A stretch of DNA of 56,746 nucleotides from Pseudomonas tehranensis (GCF_014268615.1 NZ_JABWQV010000010.1:1-56746); one strand, 5' to 3'. Positions 18,331 to 30,941 are shown, numbered from the stretch's first letter. Notes: a model not told the origin generated them from the sequence alone. Made by a program: numbers and translations.

Positions 18331-18421
18331 TCGCGAGCAGGCTCGCTCCCACATTGGATCGGTGTTGTGACCGAAATCTTCGGCATACGCAGATCCCCTG
18401 TGGGAGCGAGCCTGCTCGCGA
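18331..18421. repeat. REPIN downstream of mtnA
   Basis: The left arm starts TCGCGAGCAGGCTCGCTCCC and the right arm, starting TGTGGGAGCGAGCCTGCTCG at 18399, is its exact inverse (23 bases each). The spacer is 45 bases. It belongs to the main REP class of the window. Confidence 0.92.
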
Positions 18422-18554
18422 TGAAGCCCTAAAGTCAGCAAATGAGCCTGAATTGCACCTCAAATCTGCTTTCAGCAAGCCTCTAAGCCCCTCTCGTCCC
18501 ATATCAGCCTGTCACCGGTCAACTAACTATGCTCCATGCGCATCAGGGGGATAG

Positions 18555-18749
18555 GTGCGTGGCGGCTCTTGTGATAACATCCGGCGGTTTCCAGGGCTGC
18601 CTCGCGAGGTAGCCTTTACTGCGCAGATCCATGGCATAACTCGTTGATTTGTCGTAAGTCGCTGCATGGCACTTGTTCTGCAGCGGCGAGCTTCGTTCGT
18701 CCCATCTGGATGTGACGAGGTTTCACCAGAAAAAGGAATCAGGCTTCTC
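18555..18749 (+). promoter_or_regulatory. gyrA 5' leader with conserved-type hairpin
   Basis: The leader contains a hairpin, GGCTGCCTC pairing with GAGGTAGCC across GC (18595-18614, one G-T pair). A structured RNA, the 'gyrA motif', has been described from comparative work upstream of gyrA in Pseudomonadales, and this is the place where it would sit. I cannot align it to the published model here. The ribosome site is AAAAGGAAT ahead of the ATG at 18750. Confidence 0.45.
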
Positions 18750-21413
<2,664 letters not shown>

Positions 21414-21423
21414 GCGGGCATGC

Positions 21424-21457
21424 AGGGGGCGGATGAAGATTCGCCCCCTTGTTGTTT
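21424..21457 (+). terminator. gyrA terminator
   Basis: AGGGGGCG (21424-21431) pairs perfectly with CGCCCCCT (21442-21449), loop of 10 bases, followed by TGTTGTTT. It is a good intrinsic terminator 10 bases after the gyrA stop. Confidence 0.8.
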
Positions 21458-21498
21458 GTCCCGTTTGAAAATTTGTGACACTGCACATGACGCGCAAC

Positions 21499-21588
21499 TG
21501 TGGGAGCGAGCCTGCTCGCGATGACGGACTGACATTCAACATGGATGCTGACTGTTACATCGCTATCGCGAGCAGGCTCGCTCCCACA
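21499..21588. repeat. REPIN between gyrA and serC
   Basis: Two inverted 23-base REPs of the TGTGGGAGCGAGCCTGCTCG type flank a 44-base spacer. The arms are exact inverses, which suggests recent placement or conversion. Confidence 0.92.
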
Positions 21589-21646
21589 TTTGGGTCATGT
21601 GTTGATTGAAGATTGATGTGACCACCAGATCAGAGCGAGATTGGAT

Positions 21647-22732
21647 GTGAGCAAGAGAGCCTATAACTTCTGTGCCGGCCCGGCGGCGCTTCCTGAAGCG
21701 GTCCTGAAGCGTGCCCAAGGTGAACTTCTCGACTGGCATGGCAAGGGCCTGTCTGTCATGGAAATGAGCCATCGCAGCGATGAGTTCGTGTCCATTGCCA
21801 CCAAGGCTGAGCAGGATTTGCGTGATCTGCTGAACATCCCCTCCAACTACAAGGTGCTGTTCCTGCAGGGCGGCGCCAGCCAGCAATTTGCGCAGATTCC
21901 GCTGAACCTGCTGCCTGAAAGCGGCAAGGCTGACTACATCGACACCGGGATCTGGTCGCAGAAAGCCATCGAAGAAGCTTCGCGCTACGGCCACGTCAAT
22001 GTCGCGGCCACCGCCAAGCCCTACGACTATTTCGCCATTCCCGGCCAGAACGAGTGGAACCTGTCCAAGGACGCGGCCTACGTTCACTATGCGCCGAACG
22101 AAACCATCGGCGGCCTGGAATTCAACTGGATCCCGGAAACCGGCGACGTGCCCCTGGTGGCTGACATGTCTTCGGATATCCTGTCGCGCCCTGTGGACAT
22201 CTCCCGTTTCGGCATGATCTACGCCGGCGCGCAGAAGAACATCGGCCCGAGCGGCATCCTGGTCAGCATCATTCGCGAAGACCTGCTGGGACGCGCCCGT
22301 TCCTTGTGCCCGACCATGCTCAACTACAAGGTCGCGGCCGACAACGGCTCGATGTACAACACCCCGCCGACCCTGGCCTGGTACCTGTCCGGCCTGGTAT
22401 TCGAATGGCTGAAAGAGCAGGGCGGTGTCGAGGCCATCGGCAAGCTCAACGAAGTGAAGCAGCGCACGCTCTATGACTTCATTGATGCCAGCGGCCTCTA
22501 CAGCAACCCGATCAACAAGACCGATCGTTCGTGGATGAACGTACCGTTCCGCCTGGCCGACGACCGTCTCGACAAACCGTTCCTGGCCGGTGCCGACGAG
22601 CGCGGGCTGCTGAACCTCAAGGGCCACCGTTCGGTCGGCGGCATGCGCGCTTCCATCTACAACGCCGTCGATATCAACGCGGTCAATGCGCTGATTTCCT
22701 ACATGGCAGAGTTCGAGAAGGAACATGGTTGA
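21647..22732 (+). CDS. serC: Phosphoserine aminotransferase
   Basis: A 361-residue PLP enzyme converting 3-phosphohydroxypyruvate and glutamate to phosphoserine; it also serves pyridoxal synthesis. The GTG at 21647 gives the typical N-terminus MSKRAYNFCAGPAALP; an in-frame TTG lies two codons upstream. The PLP lysine is in YAGAQKNIGPSG, and FLQGGASQQF is the phosphate loop. The stop overlaps the pheA ATG by one base (TGATG), so translation is coupled. Confidence 0.97.
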   Translation: MSKRAYNFCAGPAALPEAVLKRAQGELLDWHGKGLSVMEMSHRSDEFVSIATKAEQDLRDLLNIPSNYKVLFLQGGASQQFAQIPLNLLPESGKADYIDTGIWSQKAIEEASRYGHVNVAATAKPYDYFAIPGQNEWNLSKDAAYVHYAPNETIGGLEFNWIPETGDVPLVADMSSDILSRPVDISRFGMIYAGAQKNIGPSGILVSIIREDLLGRARSLCPTMLNYKVAADNGSMYNTPPTLAWYLSGLVFEWLKEQGGVEAIGKLNEVKQRTLYDFIDASGLYSNPINKTDRSWMNVPFRLADDRLDKPFLAGADERGLLNLKGHRSVGGMRASIYNAVDINAVNALISYMAEFEKEHG

Positions 22733-23826
22733 TGTCTGAGCAAGAACTCAAGGCGCTGCGCCTGCGCATCGATGCCCTGGACGAAAAGGTCCTGGAACTG
22801 ATCAGCGAGCGCGCGCGCTGCGCCCAGGAAGTGGCGCGGGTGAAAATGGCCTCCCTGGCCGAAGGCGAAGTGCCGGTGTTCTATCGCCCGGAACGTGAGG
22901 CGCAGGTCCTCAAGCGCGTCATGGAGCGCAACAAGGGGCCTCTGGGCAATGAAGAAATGGCGCGGTTGTTCCGCGAGATCATGTCTTCGTGCCTGGCCCT
23001 TGAGCAGCCTTTGAAAGTCGCTTACCTGGGCCCTGAAGGCACCTTCACCCAGGCTGCCGCCATGAAGCATTTCGGCCACGCCGTGATCAGCAAGCCAATG
23101 GCGGCCATCGACGAAGTCTTCCGTGAAGTGGCGGCGGGCGCGGTGAACTTCGGCGTGGTGCCGGTGGAAAACTCCACCGAAGGCGCGGTCAACCACACGC
23201 TGGACAGTTTCCTTGAGCACGACATGGTGATCTGCGGCGAAGTCGAGCTGCGCATCCACCATCACCTGCTGGTGGGCGAGAACACCAAGACCGACAGCAT
23301 CAGCCGGATCTATTCCCACGCCCAGTCCCTGGCCCAGTGCCGCAAGTGGCTGGACGCCCATTATCCGAATGTCGAGCGTGTGGCGGTGTCGAGCAACGCC
23401 GAGGCGGCCAAGCGGGTCAAGGGTGAGTGGAACTCGGCGGCAATCGCCGGCGACATGGCGGCCGGCCTCTATGGCCTGACCCGCCTGGCGGAAAAAATCG
23501 AGGATCGTCCGGACAACTCCACGCGATTCCTGATGATTGGCAGCCAGGAAGTGCCGCCCACCGGCGACGACAAGACATCAATCATCGTCTCCATGAGCAA
23601 CAAGCCTGGCGCGCTCCATGAGCTGCTGGTGCCGTTCCATGACAATGGTATCGATCTGACACGGATCGAGACCCGTCCGTCGCGCAGCGGTAAATGGACC
23701 TACGTGTTTTTCATCGATTTTGTCGGCCACCACCGCGATCCGCTGGTAAAAGGTGTGCTGGAAAAAATCAGTCAGGAAGCAGTGGCACTCAAGGTGCTGG
23801 GTTCCTACCCCAAAGCAGTTCTTTAA
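22732..23826 (+). CDS. pheA: Bifunctional chorismate mutase / prephenate dehydratase (P-protein)
   Basis: A 364-residue protein with an AroQ chorismate mutase (residues 1-90; LRLRIDALDEKVLELISERA), a prephenate dehydratase domain (about 95-270; YLGPEGTFTQAA and the substrate loop VVPVENSTEGAV) and an ACT domain with GALHELL and IETRPSR, the phenylalanine-binding motifs. It makes phenylpyruvate from chorismate. It overlaps serC by one base; hisC follows after 13 bases. Confidence 0.97.
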   Translation: MSEQELKALRLRIDALDEKVLELISERARCAQEVARVKMASLAEGEVPVFYRPEREAQVLKRVMERNKGPLGNEEMARLFREIMSSCLALEQPLKVAYLGPEGTFTQAAAMKHFGHAVISKPMAAIDEVFREVAAGAVNFGVVPVENSTEGAVNHTLDSFLEHDMVICGEVELRIHHHLLVGENTKTDSISRIYSHAQSLAQCRKWLDAHYPNVERVAVSSNAEAAKRVKGEWNSAAIAGDMAAGLYGLTRLAEKIEDRPDNSTRFLMIGSQEVPPTGDDKTSIIVSMSNKPGALHELLVPFHDNGIDLTRIETRPSRSGKWTYVFFIDFVGHHRDPLVKGVLEKISQEAVALKVLGSYPKAVL

Positions 23827-23839
23827 GGGCGGATAGCTA

Positions 23840-24952
23840 ATGAGTGGCAACTTCCTCGCTCTGGCTCAGCCAGGCGTGCAACAACTCTCGCCTTACGTTC
23901 CAGGCAAGCCGGTGGACGAATTGGCCCGTGAGCTGGATCTGGACCCGGCCAGCATCGTCAAGCTGGCTAGCAACGAAAACCCTTTGGGGGCGAGCCCCAA
24001 GGCGCTGGAGGCGATCCGTGACGAGCTGGCCGAGCTGACCCGTTATCCCGACGGCAACGGTTTCGCTCTCAAAAGCCTGCTGGCCGAGCGCTGTGGCGTC
24101 GAGCTGAGTCAGGTGACTCTGGGCAACGGGTCCAATGACATTCTCGAGCTGGTGGCGCGTGCCTATCTGGCGCCGGGCCTCAACGCCGTGTTCAGCGAGC
24201 ATGCGTTTGCGGTCTACCCGATCGCCACCCAGGCCGTCGGCGCCGACGCCCATGTGGTGCCGGCCAAGGATTGGGGGCACGACTTGCCCGCCATGCTGGC
24301 GGCCATCGACGCCAACACGCGGGTAGTCTTCATCGCCAATCCAAACAATCCGACCGGCACCTGGTTCGACGCCCAGGCGTTGGACGACTTCCTCCAGGAC
24401 GTGCCCGAGCATGTGCTGGTGGTGCTGGATGAGGCTTACATCGAATACGCCGAAGGCAGCGATTTGCCCGATGGCCTGGATTTTCTCGCGGCCTACCCGA
24501 ACCTGCTGGTCTCGCGCACGTTCTCCAAGGCCTATGGCCTTGCGTCGCTACGGGTTGGCTATGGCCTGTCCACCGCGGTGGTGGCTGATGTGCTCAACCG
24601 CGTGCGTCAGCCGTTCAACGTCAACAGCTTTGCTCTGGCCGCTGCCTGCGCTGCGCTCGGGGACGACGCCTACCTGGACGAAAGTCGCCGCCTGAACGAG
24701 GCTGGCATGCAGCAGCTGGAAGCCGGGTTCCGTGAGCTGGGCCTGAGCTGGATTGCCTCGAAAGGCAATTTCATTTGCGTCGATCTGGGCCGTGACGCAG
24801 CTCCGGTGTTCCAGGGCTTGCTGCGCGAGGGTGTGATCGTGCGTCCGGTGGCCAACTACGGCATGCCGAACCACCTGCGCGTCACCATTGGCCTGCCAGC
24901 GGAAAACAGCCGCTTCCTTGAGGCGTTGAGCAAGGTTCTGGCTCGTGGTTGA
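23840..24952 (+). CDS. hisC: Histidinol-phosphate / aromatic amino acid aminotransferase
   Basis: A 370-residue fold type I PLP aminotransferase: NPNNPTGT, VLDEAYIEYA and the lysine loop SRTFSKAYGLASLRVGYG are all present. In this Pseudomonas locus the enzyme (HisC2, PA3165-like) is thought to serve aromatic amino acid synthesis next to pheA and tyrA, although the sequence class is HisC. It overlaps the tyrA-aroA gene by 8 bases. Confidence 0.93.
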   Translation: MSGNFLALAQPGVQQLSPYVPGKPVDELARELDLDPASIVKLASNENPLGASPKALEAIRDELAELTRYPDGNGFALKSLLAERCGVELSQVTLGNGSNDILELVARAYLAPGLNAVFSEHAFAVYPIATQAVGADAHVVPAKDWGHDLPAMLAAIDANTRVVFIANPNNPTGTWFDAQALDDFLQDVPEHVLVVLDEAYIEYAEGSDLPDGLDFLAAYPNLLVSRTFSKAYGLASLRVGYGLSTAVVADVLNRVRQPFNVNSFALAAACAALGDDAYLDESRRLNEAGMQQLEAGFRELGLSWIASKGNFICVDLGRDAAPVFQGLLREGVIVRPVANYGMPNHLRVTIGLPAENSRFLEALSKVLARG

Positions 24953-27188
24953 TGTCACTTCACTGCAACCTGCTGCACCTATGATCGGTCGCCTGGTGGT
25001 GGTCGGTCTGGGGTTGATCGGCGGCTCGTTCGCCAAAGGCCTGCGCGAAAGCGGTCTGTGTCGTGAAGTGGTGGGTGTCGATCTAGACCCGCAGTCACGC
25101 CGGCTGGCGGTGGAGCTGGGGGTGGTGGATCGCTGCGAGGACGACCTGGCGATTGCTTGCCAGGGTGCGGACGTGATCCAGTTGGCCGTGCCGATCCTGG
25201 CCATGGAGAAGCTGCTGGCACGCCTGGCGACCATGGACCTGGGGCAGGCGATTCTCACGGACGTCGGCAGTGCCAAGGGCAATGTCGTGCGGGCGGCCAC
25301 CGAAGCCTTCGGCGGGATGCCGGCGCGCTTTGTGCCCGGTCATCCGATTGCCGGTTCCGAGCAGAGCGGGGTGGAAGCCTCCAACGCCGAACTGTTTCGT
25401 CGCCACAAAGTGATATTGACACCACTGGACCAGACCGATCCGGCTGCGCTGGCGGTGGTGGACCGTCTGTGGCGCGAGCTGGGTGCGGACGTCGAGCACA
25501 TGCAGGTCGAGCGCCACGATGAAGTATTGGCCGCCACCAGCCATTTGCCGCACCTGTTGGCGTTCGGTTTGGTGGATTCATTGGCCAAACGCAATGAAAA
25601 TCTCGAGATCTTCCGTTACGCTGCCGGCGGTTTCCGCGATTTCACGAGAATCGCCGGTAGCGACCCGGTCATGTGGCACGACATCTTCCTCGCCAACCGC
25701 GAAGCTGTCCTGCGCACACTCGATACATTTCGCAGCGACCTCGACGCCTTGCGCGACGCGGTCGATGCAGGGGACGGGCACCAATTGCTGGGCGTTTTCA
25801 CACGCGCCAGGGTGGCCCGCGAGCATTTCAGTAAAATCCTGGCCCGTCGGGCCTATGTGGACGCTATGAACTCCAACGATCTGATTTTCCTGGCACAACC
25901 TGGTGGCTCCCTGAGTGGGCGTATTCGTGTACCGGGCGATAAATCGATTTCCCACCGTTCGATCATGCTCGGCTCCCTGGCCGAAGGCGTGACCGAAGTG
26001 GAAGGCTTTCTCGAAGGCGAAGACGCCCTGGCGACGCTGCAAGCGTTCCGCGATATGGGCGTGGTCATCGAAGGCCCGCATCACGGTCGCGTGACCATTC
26101 ATGGTGTCGGCCTGCACGGCCTCAAGCCTGCCCCGGGCCCGATCTACCTGGGCAACTCCGGCACGTCGATGCGCCTGCTGTCCGGCCTGCTGGCCGCCCA
26201 GGACTTCGACAGCACCCTGACCGGTGACGCTTCGCTGTCCAAGCGGCCGATGAATCGCGTGGCCAACCCCCTGCGGGAAATGGGTGCTGTGATCGAGACG
26301 GCGGCCGAAGGTCGTCCGCCCATGACCATTCGCGGTGGCAACAAGCTCAAGGGCCTGACCTACACCATGCCGATGGCCAGCGCCCAGGTGAAATCCTGCC
26401 TGCTGTTGGCCGGTCTCTATGCCGAAGGCAAGACTACGGTCACCGAGCCGGCCCCGACCCGCGACCACACCGAGCGCATGCTGCGCGGCTTCGGCTACCC
26501 GGTCACGGTCAACGGTGCCACGGCCTCCGTCGAGTCCGGCAGCAAACTGACCGCGACCCACATTGAAGTACCGGGCGATATCTCGTCCTCGGCGTTCTTC
26601 CTGGTGGCCGCTTCGATTGCCGAAGGCTCCGAGCTGGTGCTCGAGCATGTGGGCATCAACCCGACCCGTACCGGCGTGATCGACATCCTGCGCCTGATGG
26701 GCGCTGACATCACCCTGGAAAACCAGCGTGAAGTGGGCGGCGAGCCGGTTGCAGATCTGCGCGTACGAGCAGCTAAACTCAAGGGTATCGAGATTCCCGA
26801 AGCGCTGGTGCCACTGGCTATCGACGAATTCCCGGTGCTGTTCGTGGCGGCGGCCTGTGCCGAAGGGCGCACCGTGCTGACCGGCGCCGAAGAGCTGCGG
26901 GTCAAGGAATCGGATCGTATCCAGGTGATGGCTGATGGCCTAATCGCGTTGGGCGTGAAATGCCAGCCGACGCCGGACGGCATTATCATCGACGGCGGCC
27001 AGATCGGCGGCGGCGAAGTCCATGGTCACGGTGATCACCGTATCGCCATGGCTTTCAGTGTTGCGTCTTTGCGCGCCAGTGCGCCGATCCGCATCCATGA
27101 TTGCGCCAACGTCGCGACGTCGTTCCCGAACTTCCTGGCGCTGTGTGCCCAGGTCGGTATTCGAGTAGCACAAGAGGCACAGTCGTGA
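24945..27188 (+). CDS. Fused prephenate dehydrogenase and EPSP synthase (TyrA-AroA)
   Basis: A 747-residue natural fusion. Residues about 15-300 are TyrA ([16 protein letters not shown] dinucleotide motif, [11 protein letters not shown]), which turns prephenate or arogenate into the tyrosine precursor. Residues about 308-747 are AroA ([31 protein letters not shown] segment), which makes EPSP from shikimate-3-phosphate and PEP and is the glyphosate target class. The fusion is usual in Pseudomonas (PA3164 type). The GTG start at 24945 overlaps hisC; an ATG at 24981 (MIGRLVV) is a possible alternative. The stop overlaps the cmk GTG by four bases. Confidence 0.95.
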   Translation: MVDVTSLQPAAPMIGRLVVVGLGLIGGSFAKGLRESGLCREVVGVDLDPQSRRLAVELGVVDRCEDDLAIACQGADVIQLAVPILAMEKLLARLATMDLGQAILTDVGSAKGNVVRAATEAFGGMPARFVPGHPIAGSEQSGVEASNAELFRRHKVILTPLDQTDPAALAVVDRLWRELGADVEHMQVERHDEVLAATSHLPHLLAFGLVDSLAKRNENLEIFRYAAGGFRDFTRIAGSDPVMWHDIFLANREAVLRTLDTFRSDLDALRDAVDAGDGHQLLGVFTRARVAREHFSKILARRAYVDAMNSNDLIFLAQPGGSLSGRIRVPGDKSISHRSIMLGSLAEGVTEVEGFLEGEDALATLQAFRDMGVVIEGPHHGRVTIHGVGLHGLKPAPGPIYLGNSGTSMRLLSGLLAAQDFDSTLTGDASLSKRPMNRVANPLREMGAVIETAAEGRPPMTIRGGNKLKGLTYTMPMASAQVKSCLLLAGLYAEGKTTVTEPAPTRDHTERMLRGFGYPVTVNGATASVESGSKLTATHIEVPGDISSSAFFLVAASIAEGSELVLEHVGINPTRTGVIDILRLMGADITLENQREVGGEPVADLRVRAAKLKGIEIPEALVPLAIDEFPVLFVAAACAEGRTVLTGAEELRVKESDRIQVMADGLIALGVKCQPTPDGIIIDGGQIGGGEVHGHGDHRIAMAFSVASLRASAPIRIHDCANVATSFPNFLALCAQVGIRVAQEAQS

Positions 27189-27874
27189 ACATCAAGGCAC
27201 CGGTCATCACCATCGATGGCCCAAGCGGTTCAGGCAAGGGCACCGTCGCCGGAATACTGGCCAAACAATTGGGCTGGAACCTGCTCGATTCGGGTGCGTT
27301 GTATCGCCTGCTGGCGTTTGCCGCCGCCAATCATGGCGTCGATCTGACCAATGAAGAACTGCTCAAGGCCCTGGCTGCGCATCTGGACGTGCAGTTCATC
27401 GCGGCGACCGACGGTCAGCTGCAGCGCATCATTCTGGAGGGTGACGAAGTCAGCAATGTTATTCGTACCGAAAGCGTGGGGGCCGGGGCCTCCCAGGTCG
27501 CCGCGCTGCCGGCGGTGCGCGAGGCATTGCTACAGCGCCAGCGCGCTTTTCAGGAGCCGCCAGGATTGGTGGCCGATGGGCGCGACATGGGTACCGTGGT
27601 GTTTCCCGATGCCCCGCTGAAGATTTTCCTCACCGCCAGTGCCGAGGAGAGGGCTCGTCGCCGATATTTGCAGTTGAAGGGCAAAGGCGAGGATGTTAGT
27701 CTGTCGAGTCTGCTAGATGAGATCCGTGCACGCGACGAGCGTGATACCCAGCGCGCAGTAGCCCCGCTCAAACCGGCGGCTGACGCGATACAGCTGGATT
27801 CCACGGAGTTGTCCATCGACCAGGTGTTGCAACGCATCATGAGCGAAATCGCCATCCGCGATATCGCCGGGTGA
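27185..27874 (+). CDS. cmk: Cytidylate kinase
   Basis: A 229-residue P-loop kinase phosphorylating CMP and dCMP. Walker A is [16 protein letters not shown] and [13 protein letters not shown] are the nucleotide-binding motifs, and the LID has [13 protein letters not shown]. The start is the GTG at 27185, overlapping the tyrA-aroA stop (GTGA). Confidence 0.96.
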   Translation: MNIKAPVITIDGPSGSGKGTVAGILAKQLGWNLLDSGALYRLLAFAAANHGVDLTNEELLKALAAHLDVQFIAATDGQLQRIILEGDEVSNVIRTESVGAGASQVAALPAVREALLQRQRAFQEPPGLVADGRDMGTVVFPDAPLKIFLTASAEERARRRYLQLKGKGEDVSLSSLLDEIRARDERDTQRAVAPLKPAADAIQLDSTELSIDQVLQRIMSEIAIRDIAG

Positions 27875-27878
27875 CCAG

Positions 27879-27924
27879 GAAGCTCCGCAGGGGACCAGTC
27901 ATAGTCCTGCGGTGCTTCTTTTAT
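27879..27924 (+). terminator. Hairpin after cmk (terminator or rpsA attenuator)
   Basis: GAAGC-T-CCGCAGG (27879-27891) pairs with CCTGCGG-T-GCTTC (27906-27918), followed by TTTTAT. The stem has one T-T mismatch. It lies 5 bases after the cmk stop and can end the supra-operon transcript, or allow partial read-through into rpsA. Confidence 0.7.
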
Positions 27925-27935
27925 ATGAAACTAAC

Positions 27936-27955
27936 CCACACCGTCTGGGGTGTGG
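27936..27955 (+). promoter_or_regulatory. Second hairpin in the rpsA leader
   Basis: CCACACC (27936-27942) pairs with GGTGTGG (27949-27955) about 40 bases before the rpsA ATG. In E. coli, S1 represses its own mRNA through a structured leader; whether this hairpin serves that role is a guess. Confidence 0.35.
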
Positions 27956-27994
27956 AGGCGGGCGTATTCTTCGCCCTAATCAACAGGAATTAAA

Positions 27995-29689
27995 ATGAGC
28001 GAAAGCTTTGCGGAACTCTTTGAAGAAAGCCTGAAAACCCTGAACCTTCAGGCAGGCTCCATCATCACCGGTGTTATCGTTGATATCGATTACCAAGCTC
28101 GCTGGGTAACCGTTCACGCTGGTCTGAAGTCTGAAGCACTCATCCCGCTTGAGCAGTTCTACAACGACGCTGGCGAACTGAACATCAACGTCGGTGACGA
28201 AGTTCACGTTGCGCTGGACTCGGTTGAAGATGGCTTTGGTGAAACCAAGCTGTCCCGTGAAAAAGCCAAGCGCGCTGAATGCTGGATCGTTCTCGAAGCG
28301 GCTTTCGCAGCTGAGGAAGTGGTCAAGGGCGTTATCAACGGTAAGGTTAAAGGCGGCTTCACTGTCGACGTTAACGGCATCCGTGCGTTCCTGCCAGGTT
28401 CCCTGGTTGACGTTCGTCCAGTGCGCGACACCACGCACCTGGAAGGTAAAGAGCTGGAATTCAAGGTCATCAAGCTGGACCAGAAGCGCAACAACGTTGT
28501 CGTTTCCCGTCGCAGTGTCCTGGAAGCCGAGAACTCCGCCGAGCGTGAAGCTCTGCTGGAATCGCTGCAGGAAGGCCAGCAGGTCAAGGGTATCGTCAAG
28601 AACCTCACCGATTACGGCGCATTCGTCGATCTGGGTGGCGTCGATGGCCTGCTGCACATCACCGACATGGCCTGGAAGCGTATCAAGCATCCTTCGGAAA
28701 TCGTCAACGTTGGCGACGAGATCGATGTCAAGGTTCTGAAGTACGATCGCGAGCGCAATCGTGTTTCCCTGGGCCTCAAGCAACTGGGTGAAGATCCATG
28801 GGTTGCTATCAAAGCCCGTTACCCAGAAAGCACCCGCGTCACCGCTCGTGTTACCAACCTCACCGACTACGGCTGCTTCGCTGAGCTGGAAGAAGGCGTT
28901 GAAGGTCTGGTACACGTTTCCGAAATGGACTGGACCAACAAGAACATCCACCCTTCGAAAGTCGTACAAGTCGGCGACGAAGTGGAAGTCATGGTTCTGG
29001 ACATCGACGAAGAGCGTCGTCGTATCTCCCTGGGCATCAAGCAGTGCAAATCTAACCCATGGGAAGATTTCTCTGGCCAGTTCAACAAGGGCGATAAAAT
29101 CTCCGGCACCATCAAGTCGATCACCGATTTCGGTATCTTCATTGGTCTGGACGGCGGCATCGACGGTCTGGTTCACCTGTCCGACATCTCCTGGAACGAA
29201 GTGGGCGAAGAAGCCGTACGCCGCTTCAAGAAGGGCGACGAGCTGGACACCGTTATCCTGTCGGTTGACCCAGAGCGTGAGCGCATCTCCCTGGGCATCA
29301 AGCAACTGGAAAGCGATCCGTTCTCCGAGTACGTTCAAGAGAACGACAAAGGCGCAATCGTTAAGGGCATCGTGAAAGAAGTTGACGCTAAAGGCGCCAT
29401 CATCACCCTGGCCGACGATATCGAAGCTACTCTGAAAGCCTCCGAAATCAGCCGTGACCGCGTTGAAGACGCGCGCAACGTTCTGAAAGAAGGCGAAGAA
29501 GTAGAAGCCAAGATCATCAGCGTTGACCGCAAGAGCCGCGTAATCCAGCTCTCCATCAAGTCGAAAGACGATGCTGAAGAGAAAGAAGCAATCCAGAGCC
29601 TGCGCGACAAGCCAGCTACCTCTGACATTGCTGCTGGTCCTACCACTCTGGGCGACCTGCTGCGTGCACAAATGGAAAAGCAGAACTGA
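27995..29689 (+). CDS. rpsA: 30S ribosomal protein S1
   Basis: A 564-residue protein with six consecutive S1/OB domains (beginning near residues 20, 105, 190, 275, 362 and 449). Repeats such as [19 protein letters not shown] and [20 protein letters not shown] are clear. It binds mRNA at the 30S platform and is needed to start translation of structured messages. The ribosome site is ACAGGAATTAAA. Codon choice is strongly biased, as expected for a highly expressed gene. A textbook terminator follows. Confidence 0.98.
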   Translation: MSESFAELFEESLKTLNLQAGSIITGVIVDIDYQARWVTVHAGLKSEALIPLEQFYNDAGELNINVGDEVHVALDSVEDGFGETKLSREKAKRAECWIVLEAAFAAEEVVKGVINGKVKGGFTVDVNGIRAFLPGSLVDVRPVRDTTHLEGKELEFKVIKLDQKRNNVVVSRRSVLEAENSAEREALLESLQEGQQVKGIVKNLTDYGAFVDLGGVDGLLHITDMAWKRIKHPSEIVNVGDEIDVKVLKYDRERNRVSLGLKQLGEDPWVAIKARYPESTRVTARVTNLTDYGCFAELEEGVEGLVHVSEMDWTNKNIHPSKVVQVGDEVEVMVLDIDEERRRISLGIKQCKSNPWEDFSGQFNKGDKISGTIKSITDFGIFIGLDGGIDGLVHLSDISWNEVGEEAVRRFKKGDELDTVILSVDPERERISLGIKQLESDPFSEYVQENDKGAIVKGIVKEVDAKGAIITLADDIEATLKASEISRDRVEDARNVLKEGEEVEAKIISVDRKSRVIQLSIKSKDDAEEKEAIQSLRDKPATSDIAAGPTTLGDLLRAQMEKQN

Positions 29690-29706
29690 GTTCTGTCAAA
29701 CCATAG

Positions 29707-29735
29707 AAAAAGGGCGACTTCGGTCGCCCTTTTTT
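29707..29735 (+). terminator. rpsA terminator
   Basis: GGGCGAC (29712-29718), loop TTCG, GTCGCCC (29723-29729), then a run of Ts; upstream A-run gives bidirectional symmetry. A very strong intrinsic terminator. Confidence 0.95.
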
Positions 29736-29892
29736 GTGGGCGTGATTCGGGAAAGCCTGGCCTGTTTTTAAGTTAGCACCGCCATCTGACTCAGTGGTGA
29801 AACCAATCCTGCAACCCAACTGTCTGTTTCTTTAAGCAGATCAATCACCTATTCAAGGCTAGACTGCAGATGCCCTCGTCTCCCCGGGCCTA

Positions 29893-29915
29893 TGTGGGAG
29901 TGGGCCTGCTCGCGA
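29893..29915. repeat. Solitary REP sequence
   Basis: TGTGGGAGTGGGCCTGCTCG and the following three bases match the main REP class but no inverted partner is nearby, so this is a single, probably immobile REP. The remainder of 29736-29968 holds no gene. Confidence 0.8.
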
Positions 29916-29968
29916 TAGCGTCAGGTCGGACGCCACCCAGGTCGGGTGCTGGCTATTTAAGGAGACTA

Positions 29969-30247
29969 ATGAACAGGCTCATCCTGGTATTCGCCGTATT
30001 GACCTTGGTGGGTTGCACCACAAGTGCCAAGACCCATGCGGTGCGTGGCGTCAGTGGTATCGAGGTCGATTGTTCCGGCCTGGGGTCGGGCTGGGAAAAA
30101 TGCCACAAGCGGGCGGCGAAGGAGTGCAAGGGCGCCGGATACAAAGTCATCACCCGCTCCGATGATGCCAAGGACGAAGATCAATACCCTTTCGGCTTCA
30201 ATCCGGCGGGTTACCTGACCCGCACGATGTTGGTCATTTGTCGCTGA
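29969..30247 (+). CDS. Small putative lipoprotein
   Basis: A 92-residue protein from an ATG preceded by AAGGAG. The N-terminus is a lipoprotein signal peptide with lipobox LVGC (Cys16 would be lipidated). The mature part has three further cysteines besides a C-terminal one (VDCSGLG, WEKCHKRAAKEC, VICR), suggesting disulfides, so it is probably anchored in the outer membrane facing the periplasm. I do not recognise a function. It lies between rpsA and ihfB. Confidence 0.75.
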   Translation: MNRLILVFAVLTLVGCTTSAKTHAVRGVSGIEVDCSGLGSGWEKCHKRAAKECKGAGYKVITRSDDAKDEDQYPFGFNPAGYLTRTMLVICR

Positions 30248-30349
30248 ATGCGCTCAAGCGCCAGGCTTGTGCGGAAACGGGGCAAATACGACAGGATGAA
30301 GATATGTCAATACTCGGGCTGTTCAAATTCCTCCGGTCATGCTAAAACC

Positions 30350-30380
30350 TTTTCAAGCGATTTTCCTAGCTGCTTGAAAA
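30350..30380 (+). promoter_or_regulatory. Hairpin in the ihfB leader
   Basis: TTTTCAAGC (30350-30358) is the exact inverse of GCTTGAAAA (30372-30380), loop of 13 bases. It ends 13 bases before the ihfB ATG, directly next to the ribosome site GAAGGG, and could affect initiation or be the target of a regulator. Confidence 0.45.
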
Positions 30381-30393
30381 AGAAGGGAAAAAT

Positions 30394-30690
30394 ATGACGA
30401 AGTCGGAGTTGATCGAACGAATTGTCACCCATCAAGGGCTACTCTCATCCAAAGATGTAGAGCTAGCCATCAAGACCATGCTTGAGCAAATGTCCCAGTG
30501 CCTGGCGACCGGAGATCGCATCGAGATCCGTGGCTTCGGCAGCTTCTCCCTCCACTACCGCGCCCCGCGTGTGGGCCGCAATCCGAAAACTGGTCAGTCT
30601 GTGAGCCTGGACGGGAAGTTCGTCCCGCATTTCAAGCCGGGCAAAGAGCTGCGGGATCGTGTCAATGAGGAGGAGGGGGATGAGCTGTAA
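30394..30690 (+). CDS. ihfB: Integration host factor subunit beta
   Basis: A 98-residue HU/IHF-family DNA-bending protein. It has TKSELIERI at the start and the signature [21 protein letters not shown], the beta-arm with the intercalating Pro. It pairs with IhfA. It sits in its usual place after rpsA. It marks the conserved left border of the O-antigen region in Pseudomonas. Confidence 0.97.
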   Translation: MTKSELIERIVTHQGLLSSKDVELAIKTMLEQMSQCLATGDRIEIRGFGSFSLHYRAPRVGRNPKTGQSVSLDGKFVPHFKPGKELRDRVNEEEGDEL

Positions 30691-30716
30691 GGAGGCGTTT
30701 ATGCAAGGGGAAATTC

Positions 30717-30941
30717 ATGCGCAGCTTTAAACGTTTTGCTCTTGTCGTGCTCGCATTGCTAGTGGCTGCAGCCATCGTTCTGTTCGTGCTTGAAAATACC
30801 CAGCCTGTCGCGCTGTTGTTCCTGGGCTGGTCGGCCCCGCAACTTCCTGTTTCAGTTTGCGTGCTAGTGTCACTTCTCGCTGGTATGATGGTTGGCCCGT
30901 TGCTCGCGTGGTTCATGGGAGCGCGTAGGCGATTGAAATAA
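30717..30941 (+). CDS. LapA-domain (DUF1049) inner-membrane protein
   Basis: A 74-residue protein with two membrane helices (about 5-25 and 42-65) joined by a short loop, typical of LapA/YciS. In E. coli LapA works with LapB in regulating LpxC and so LPS amount. No lapB follows here: wzz is next, 180 bases on. The ATG has AAGGGGAA upstream. Confidence 0.85.
   Translation: MRSFKRFALVVLALLVAAAIVLFVLENTQPVALLFLGWSAPQLPVSVCVLVSLLAGMMVGPLLAWFMGARRRLK

Noticed and set aside
27980..29671. Long open frame (563 codons) on the minus strand opposite rpsA
   Set aside because: It is an antisense shadow of the strongly biased rpsA codons; no start context and no recognisable domain.
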